Source: RBG-16-64-43 sp035288225
Lineage (GTDB): Bacteria > Chloroflexota > Anaerolineae > Anaerolineales > RBG-16-64-43
Reading direction: 5' to 3'
Length of the DNA stretch: 39,713 nucleotides
NCBI GenBank assembly: GCA_035288225.1
Contig: DATEAT010000110.1
Coordinates: 1 to 39,713 of the forward strand
Shown here: one piece after another, positions 35,464 to 39,713 of the stretch
How positions within the stretch are numbered: position 1 is the stretch's first letter
Layout of the letters: every line of letters begins with the position of its first letter
Translations under genes and position numbers: made by a program
The notes under the pieces: model-generated
What the model saw: the letters and a program-made list of their open reading frames with translations, nothing else
The model's database searches: none
What the model was told of the DNA's origin: nothing

Positions 35464-35499
35464 CCTGGATTCCCGCTACGAGCACGCGGGAATGACGAA
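35464..35499 (+). repeat. R2 palindromic repeat
   Basis: CCTGGATTCCCGC and GCGGGAATGACGAA flank a short centre and match the consensus exactly at both ends. Confidence 0.65.
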
Positions 35500-35559
35500 C
35501 AAGGGGATTAGGGCTACCGGCGTTTGTAGGCGGGAGTGGCGCCGAGGGCGAGTGACTTT

Positions 35560-35595
35560 CCTGGATTCCCGCCAGGAACACGCGGGAATGACGAG
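35560..35595 (+). repeat. R2 palindromic repeat
   Basis: CCTGGATTCCCGC and GCGGGAATGACGAG repeat the 35464 copy 96 bases further on, with a different centre. Confidence 0.65.
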
Positions 35596-35633
35596 CAAGA
35601 GGGTTCGGGCGCGCAGCCCTGCTGGCAATGACC

Positions 35634-35661
35634 GTTGGAGCACGCCATGGCGTGCTCCAAC
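35634..35661 (-). repeat. R4 palindromic repeat, copy 2
   Basis: GTTGGAGCACGCC (35634-35646), AT, and its exact complement (35649-35661) form a perfect 28-bp palindrome. CAAGGA after it matches the TCCTTG ahead of copy 1, so this copy is inverted. Confidence 0.65.
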
Positions 35662-35705
35662 AAGGACAGCCTCGAATACTAGCGGGTTGCGGAAAAACTA
35701 TCTCC

Positions 35706-35835
35706 CACCTCACCCCTTTTGCCCCCCCTTGCAGGGCAGGCTCTCCGCCTCGCATGTCTTCGACCTTCTGGGCGCTGCGGAGAGGGGGTGGAGAAACCCA
35801 AGGAGGCGGGGTGCCAGAGGCACCCCGCCTCCTTG
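35706..35835 (+). repeat. R1 double-hairpin repeat, copy 4
   Basis: CACCTCACCCCTTTTGCC and GCAGGGCAGGCTCTCC precede hairpin 1 (CTCTCCGC 35741-35748 with GCGGAGAG 35777-35784, 28-base loop). Hairpin 2 is a perfect 17-bp stem (35799-35815 with 35819-35835, loop AGA). The IS element begins 32 bases later. Confidence 0.7.
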
Positions 35836-35930
35836 AAGACCTCGCCCCTCCCCCGGCTTGACAACCTTGACCTTCCCCTGGTTTCGTGGACAGAGAAAAT
35901 GTCCTGTACACTGGGACCAGGAGATGGGCT

Positions 35931-36227
35931 ATGGGCGGTCGATATCGCACATACACGCGGGAATTCAAGATTGAGGCGCTGCAACTGCTCGCCAAAGGCG
36001 GGAAGAGTGCCGCGGAGTTGGAGCGGGAGCTGGGCATCACCAACGGCATGCTGCTGAAGTGGCGCCAACGGTACAAGATGAATGGCCAGCAACAGACGCT
36101 GGAACCAAGCGATCTTCAAGCAGCCTATGCGGAGATCCGCCGCCTGAGGCGCGACCTGGAGGTCACGAGCCAGGAGCGTGACATCCTAAAAAAAGCCATC
36201 GCCATCTTCTCGAGCAAAGGGGGATGA
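35931..36227 (+). CDS. IS3-family transposase OrfA
   Basis: The 98-residue protein has the N-terminal helix-turn-helix that binds the IS ends (TYTREFKIEALQLLAKGGKSAAELERELGITNGMLLKW). A leucine-zipper-like coiled coil follows (ELRRLRRDLEVTSQERDILKKAIAIF-type pattern, about 60-90). The ATG at 35931 follows AGGAG by seven bases. Its end overlaps the ATG of orfB in ATGA, and a seven-A slippery run lies 30 bases before the stop. It works as a regulator alone and as the DNA-binding part of the fused OrfAB transposase. Confidence 0.92.
   Translation: MGGRYRTYTREFKIEALQLLAKGGKSAAELERELGITNGMLLKWRQRYKMNGQQQTLEPSDLQAAYAEIRRLRRDLEVTSQERDILKKAIAIFSSKGG
36188..36195 (+). promoter_or_regulatory. Programmed -1 frameshift site (A7G)
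   Basis: In the orfA frame the codons are CTA-AAA-AAA-GCC, which presents the heptamer A-AAA-AAA to the ribosome. A -1 slip reads on through AGC without a stop into orfB, giving the OrfAB fusion (35931-37102). Confidence 0.75.
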
Positions 36228-37102
36228 TCTATGAGTTCGTGGCTGGGCACACCGAGGAGTTCCCAGTGATGCGCATGTGCGAAGTGCTGGAGGTCTCGAC
36301 GAGTGGCTACTATTCGTGGCGCAAGCGGGCGGTCAACCCCCGCGCGCAAGCTAACCAGGGGCTGCTGGAGCAGATCCGCGACGTTCACGCGGAGAGCAAG
36401 ATGACCTACGGCAGCCCGCGCGTGCATGCCAGGCTTGTGCAGCGTGGGGTGGCCTGTGGCCGTCACCGGGTGGCGCGGCTCATGCGTTTGGGCGGGATTG
36501 TGGCTGTTCCGCCGCATCGACGCCGGCCGGGAAGAACCCAGGGGCGCGCGGAGACTCCCGCCAGGCCGAACCTGCTGGCCCAGGACTTCCGAGCGGAGAG
36601 GCCGAACCAGAAGTGGGTTGCGGACATCACTTACATCGACACGCGCGAGGGCTGGCTGTACTTGGCCGCTGTTCTGGACCTGTTCAGCCGGAGAGTCGTC
36701 GGGTGGTCGATGGCTGATCACATGGAGAGCAGCCTGGTTGGAGATGCACTGCAGATGGCGATTGGGCGCCGACGTCCCGGCGATGGGTTGCTGCATCATT
36801 CGGATCAAGGGACCCAATATGCTAGTCAGGCCTACCAGGATCGCCTGGCCAAGATCAGGGCACGCGTGAGCATGAGCGGCACCGGGAATTGTTACGACAA
36901 CGCCGTGATCGAAAGCTTCTTCGGCACACTGAAGGGCGAATGCGCCAGGCATCGCTTCTCCACCCGTGGCGAGGCGCGCCGGCACATCTTTGAGTTCATT
37001 GAGCTTTGGTACAACCGTCAACGTCTTCACTCCAGCCTGGGCTACCTCAGCCCAGCCGAGTTTGAGCACCGGCTCAACTCACCCATGTTTAGTGTCCACT
37101 GA
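36224..37102 (+). CDS. IS3-family transposase OrfB (DDE integrase domain)
   Basis: The 292-residue catalytic part has the HTH_21-like segment (TYGSPRVHARLVQRG) and an rve-type integrase core. The triad is complete: D134 in VADITYIDT, D194 in HHSDQGTQYAS and E230 in NAVIESFFGTLKGE, with 35 residues between the last two, as expected for DD(35)E. The motif EGWLYLAAVLDLFSRRVVGWSM places it near the IS3/IS51 group. It is expressed mainly as the C-terminal part of the frameshifted OrfAB protein. No internal stop or frameshift is seen. Confidence 0.95.
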   Translation: MIYEFVAGHTEEFPVMRMCEVLEVSTSGYYSWRKRAVNPRAQANQGLLEQIRDVHAESKMTYGSPRVHARLVQRGVACGRHRVARLMRLGGIVAVPPHRRRPGRTQGRAETPARPNLLAQDFRAERPNQKWVADITYIDTREGWLYLAAVLDLFSRRVVGWSMADHMESSLVGDALQMAIGRRRPGDGLLHHSDQGTQYASQAYQDRLAKIRARVSMSGTGNCYDNAVIESFFGTLKGECARHRFSTRGEARRHIFEFIELWYNRQRLHSSLGYLSPAEFEHRLNSPMFSVH

Positions 37103-37117
37103 ATCGGGGCAAGGTCA

Positions 37118-37285
37118 CCTCGCGCTGACACCCCAGCTCGCCGGGGGAGGGGTCAGGGGTGGGGGTTCAAAGGCGATGATCTCTCTTCGGCAGCCTACCA
37201 GAGGCAATTCCTCCGAGAGATCTGGCAGTAATTGGGCATCCGCCGGCTCACGGGAGCAAGGAACTCGAGACGATCGAGGGCCGGG
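37118..37285. other. Intergenic region right of the IS, with a C/G-rich hairpin
   Basis: CACCCCAGCTCG followed by GGGGGAGGGGTCAGGGGTGGGGG can form an imperfect hairpin resembling hairpin 1 of the R1 repeats. It may end transcription from the lipoprotein gene or the IS. Nothing else is visible. Confidence 0.35.
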
Positions 37286-37849
37286 CTAGTCGTCGAACCC
37301 CGGTACCTGGTAGACGGTCGAGACGCCGCCGGCCTCAATTGTCCACATACCCGCCGTGAGCGGCTGCTCAAGCATCACCAGCAGGTCGAGCGGTTCGATG
37401 ACCGTGATACAGGCCATGCCCGCATCCTGCCAGGCGCGCACATCGAGCGACACATAATGGTCGGAGTACTCCTGACGGATGGGGAAGAGCCGAGTGCACG
37501 GGTCGCCCAGCGAGCCGTGCAGGCGCACACCCACGCGCGTCGGGTTCCCGCCCATCATCTCGGCGGTGATCGCCTCGATCGCGACGTAGCCCTTGGCCCA
37601 CGCGCCAGAGGGCTCCCCGATGAGTTCAGGCATCTGCAGCACCGCGGTAACCTCGGGCGGCATGGCATAGGGCTCGGTAAACGTCGGCCCGCCCGGCACG
37701 GCGCAGCGCCGCGGGAAACTCTCCATCACCGGGTAGCCTGCCTGCACGCATTCCTCGAAGGTGCGCGGAACCGGCTTGGTCAGCGTGCATCCTGCCACAA
37801 GCGCCAGTGCCGCGATCCCGCGAACAGCGGTCCATCGGAAGATTGGCAT
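37286..37849 (-). CDS. Lipoprotein of unknown function
   Basis: This 187-residue exported protein starts at 37849 after a strong GGAGGAG. It has a signal peptide with lipobox LVAGC (lipidated C21). A short cysteine motif follows, TFEECVQAGYPVMESFPRRC, in which a Cys-x(14)-Cys pair frames PVMESFPRRC; this segment recurs in many bacterial lipoproteins. The rest is a beta-rich domain (VRLHGSLGDPCTRLFPIRQEY, MACITVIEPLDLLV) without catalytic residues that I can identify. It is divergent from the GNAT gene. Confidence 0.8.
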   Translation of the reverse strand: MPIFRWTAVRGIAALALVAGCTLTKPVPRTFEECVQAGYPVMESFPRRCAVPGGPTFTEPYAMPPEVTAVLQMPELIGEPSGAWAKGYVAIEAITAEMMGGNPTRVGVRLHGSLGDPCTRLFPIRQEYSDHYVSLDVRAWQDAGMACITVIEPLDLLVMLEQPLTAGMWTIEAGGVSTVYQVPGFDD

Positions 37850-37955
37850 GACTCCTCCCCGCGTGAGGTGTTTGTGCCCCTGTGCCTTAGACGTCGAAGG
37901 CGCGGGCCAGGTTCCACCGTCTTGAACCAAGCGCAGGGGCAAGCCCGGCCCCTCG

Positions 37956-37961
37956 TATAAT
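37956..37961 (+). promoter_or_regulatory. -10 box of the GNAT acetyltransferase gene
   Basis: A perfect TATAAT gives a start near 37968, only about 11 bases before the ATG at 37979. No ribosome site fits into so short a leader, which adds weight to a near-leaderless mRNA or to a later start at 38021. Confidence 0.45.
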
Positions 37962-37978
37962 CCTGAGGCCGCCGCCTG

Positions 37979-38692
37979 ATGCAGCAAACAGCTCCGGCAT
38001 GCGCCCTGCGCGAAACTACCATGCTCATAGCAGACTCGTTAACGCGCTCGCCAATCAGCAGTGGGATTTCGTATCGGCCTTCCAATGCACTGGATGCCGA
38101 CGATGCGGCGCGACTCATTTACGCCGCCTGGGGCAGCTTCGCTAACTACATGTTCTGCCAGCCGGATGAGCCCCGCACCGAGGCGCTCATGGCGGCGCTC
38201 TATTCTCAACGTCGCCATCGCTTCAGCCACGTGTTCGCGACCGTCGCGCAAGGCGGCAAGGAGGTGGCGGGGCTCTTGCTCACCCTCCCCGGCCGCCGCC
38301 TGCTTCGTCTCACCTGGGGTCTCGTGCCCGCCGTGACCCGGCATGCGGGCCTTGCGAATGGGCTGCGCTTCGTCTCGCGCTGGCTGCCCTTCCTCCTGCG
38401 CCCAGAAGCCGCGAGCGATGAGTTGTACATCGACACATTGAGCGTTACGCCGGCCTGGCGCCATCGCGGGTTGGGAACGGGCCTCCTGGGGGAGGCTGAA
38501 CGCCAGGCGCGCGAGTTGGGCCTGCGCGCATGCTCGCTCTCGGTCGATCTCACTAACCCGGACGCGCAGCGCCTGTACGAGCGCCTGGGCTACCATGTGG
38601 CTGCCACGTTCACTTCGGCGCGCTACGCACGCATGGCGGGTTACCCCGGCTTTCACCACATGGTCAAGCCGCTGGCGGGGCGGCAAGTATAA
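37979..38692 (+). CDS. GNAT-family N-acetyltransferase
   Basis: This 237-residue acetyltransferase of the GCN5 superfamily uses acetyl-CoA. Motif A is visible as YIDTLSVTPAWRHRGLGTGLLGEAERQAR, with the pyrophosphate-binding RHRGLG. Motif B is LSVDLTNPDAQRLYERLGY. The substrate is unknown. An N-terminal stretch of about 30 residues precedes the fold, and the internal ATG at 38021 is an alternative start. The stop codon lies within the -10 box of the next gene, the aldo-keto reductase. Confidence 0.88.
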   Translation: MQQTAPACALRETTMLIADSLTRSPISSGISYRPSNALDADDAARLIYAAWGSFANYMFCQPDEPRTEALMAALYSQRRHRFSHVFATVAQGGKEVAGLLLTLPGRRLLRLTWGLVPAVTRHAGLANGLRFVSRWLPFLLRPEAASDELYIDTLSVTPAWRHRGLGTGLLGEAERQARELGLRACSLSVDLTNPDAQRLYERLGYHVAATFTSARYARMAGYPGFHHMVKPLAGRQV

Positions 38693-38693
38693 T
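38688..38693 (+). promoter_or_regulatory. -10 box of the aldo-keto reductase gene
   Basis: A perfect TATAAT overlaps the GNAT stop codon and predicts a start near 38700, with a 69-base leader carrying GAGGAG seven bases before the ATG. The -35 region is weak. Confidence 0.45.
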
Positions 38694-38768
38694 CACCGCA
38701 TTCCCCCCGCCGGCGGCCGCGCCTTCCATGTGAGGGTCGGCCCGCCGCCACTCCTGAGGAGTCACGGT

Positions 38769-39713
38769 ATGAATTATCGTCGCCTGGGCAGTTCCGGGCT
38801 CAAGGTGAGCGAACTCTCGCTGGGCGCCTGGGTCACCTACGGCGGTCAAGTGGATCAAGAGGTGACCACGCGCTGCGTGCAGGCCGCCTTCGAGCGCGGG
38901 GTGACCTTCTTCGACAATGCCGATATGTACGCCAACGGCAATGCCGAGGTGGTGGTGGGCAAGGCGGTCAAGGGTCTACCCCGCACCGACCTCGTAATCT
39001 CGACTAAAGTCTTCTTCGCGGGCAGCAAGAACCCGAACGCGCGCGGCCTTTCGCGAAAGCACATTTTCGAATCGATCCACGCCTCACTCAAGCGGCTGGG
39101 CACCGATTACGTCGACCTGTACTTCTGCCATCGCTTCGACCCCGAGACGCCGGTGGAGGAGACGGTGCGCGTCATGAGCGACCTGGTGCGCCAGGGCAAG
39201 GTGCTGTACTGGGGCACCAGTGAATGGACCGGGGCACAGATCGCCGCCGCCCACGGCCTGGGGCGCGAGATCGGCGGCGTTCCGCCGACGGTGGAACAGC
39301 CGCAGTACAACCTGTACCGCCGCGCGCGGGTCGAGCGCGACCTCCAGTGGGTGGTCGAGACGCTGGGCATCGGGCTTACTACCTGGAGCCCGCTGGCTTT
39401 CGGTTTGCTTACCGGCAAGTACAACGACGGCATCCCGCAGGGCTCGCGCGCCACGCTGCAGGGTTACGAATGGCTGCGCGAGGAAACATTGACCGAGGAG
39501 CGCCTGATCAAGGCGCGCGCGTTTACAGCTCTGGCGCGCGAGTTGGGCTTCTCGCCGGCACAACTCGCGATTGCCTGGTGCCTGCGCACGCCGACGGTGA
39601 GCAGCGTCATCACCGGCGCCTCGCGCGTCGAGCAGGTGCACGAGAACCTGGCCGCGGCCGAACTCGTGCCGCAGCTCACGCCGGAGGTGCTGGCGCGCCT
39701 GGAAGGCATATTC
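38769..39713 (+). CDS. Aldo-keto reductase, potassium-channel beta-subunit-like (3' truncated by window edge)
   Basis: The frame runs from an ATG after GAGGAG to the end of the window without a stop, giving 315 residues of a protein usually about 320-345 long, so it is nearly complete. It is an NADPH-dependent (beta/alpha)8 oxidoreductase. The catalytic tetrad is visible: Asp and Tyr in FFDNADMYANG, Lys in VISTKVFF and His in LYFCHRFDPE. LYWGTSEWT, WSPLAFGLLTGKYNDG and VSSVITGASRVEQVHENL are typical of the Kv-beta/YghZ group. The physiological substrate is not deducible. Confidence 0.93.
   Translation, partial: MNYRRLGSSGLKVSELSLGAWVTYGGQVDQEVTTRCVQAAFERGVTFFDNADMYANGNAEVVVGKAVKGLPRTDLVISTKVFFAGSKNPNARGLSRKHIFESIHASLKRLGTDYVDLYFCHRFDPETPVEETVRVMSDLVRQGKVLYWGTSEWTGAQIAAAHGLGREIGGVPPTVEQPQYNLYRRARVERDLQWVVETLGIGLTTWSPLAFGLLTGKYNDGIPQGSRATLQGYEWLREETLTEERLIKARAFTALARELGFSPAQLAIAWCLRTPTVSSVITGASRVEQVHENLAAAELVPQLTPEVLARLEGIF

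Larger units (their letters stand above)
35868..37117 (+). mobile_element. Complete IS3-family insertion sequence (IS3/IS51-like group)
   Basis: The element is 1250 bp. Its left end starts TGACCTTCCCC and its right end is the inverted GGGGCAAGGTCA. The two terminal inverted repeats agree at about 19 of the first 25 positions, including TGACCTT and GTGGACA. Direct 3-bp repeats CCT flank it (35865-35867, 37118-37120), the usual target duplication for IS3. It carries orfA and orfB with a frameshift site and looks intact and fairly recent. Confidence 0.9.

Overview
The window reads as a chromosomal segment of a high-GC member of the Chloroflexota, most likely an Anaerolineae-type lineage. This is inferred from style, not from a marker gene: Thr/Pro-rich extracellular linkers, lipoproteins carrying an NBR1-type Ig domain, GAF-rich histidine kinases, eRF1-like bacterial proteins and several YkuD L,D-transpeptidases. 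Recognisable promoters have a TATAAT-like -10 box, often with a weak -35 box and very close to the start codon. At least two genes look leaderless.

Left third (1-20.6 kb). A truncated permease end is followed by alanine racemase (alr, minus strand), which is divergent from a large membrane histidine kinase. Next come tRNA-Leu(UAA) and a lipoprotein that converges on a minus-strand block. That block holds a thioredoxin-TPR protein, a small unknown protein, two L,D-transpeptidases and an N-acetylmuramoyl-L-alanine amidase. Single-strand binding protein and a third L,D-transpeptidase follow. A protein-quality-control run (DnaJ/CbpA, HtrA lipoprotein, eRF1-like protein) ends the minus block. A plus-strand pair follows: a receiver-GAF protein and a soluble histidine kinase, both with degenerate receiver domains.

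Middle and right (20.9-35.2 kb). This part is rich in DNA metabolism: a YprB-type exonuclease, a DNPH1-like nucleotide hydrolase, uvrA (overlapped by an ankyrin gene), sbcD, sbcC, mutY and lipA. An AAC(3)-like acetyltransferase also lies here. Between uvrA and sbcD sits the most interesting module: a small winged-helix regulator and an uncharacterised nucleotidyltransferase-fold protein in a TTGA overlap. They are preceded by a good promoter overlapping a perfect 38-bp palindrome built from four GACCTACT half-sites. It looks like a self-regulated toxin-antitoxin or defence-type pair.

Intergenic DNA from about 22 to 37 kb is full of structured repeats, almost absent further left. There are four families: R1, a double hairpin whose second stem changes sequence but stays perfectly paired (4 copies); R2, GGATTCCCGC/GCGGGAATGAC palindromes (7); R3, a 70-bp repeat (5, four of them bracketing gene cassettes in inverted pairs); and R4, a GTTGGAGCACGCC palindrome (2). 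An intact 1250-bp IS3-family element with terminal inverted repeats, a 3-bp target duplication (CCT) and an A7 frameshift site sits at 35868-37117. The window closes with a lipoprotein, a GNAT acetyltransferase and an aldo-keto reductase that runs off the right edge.
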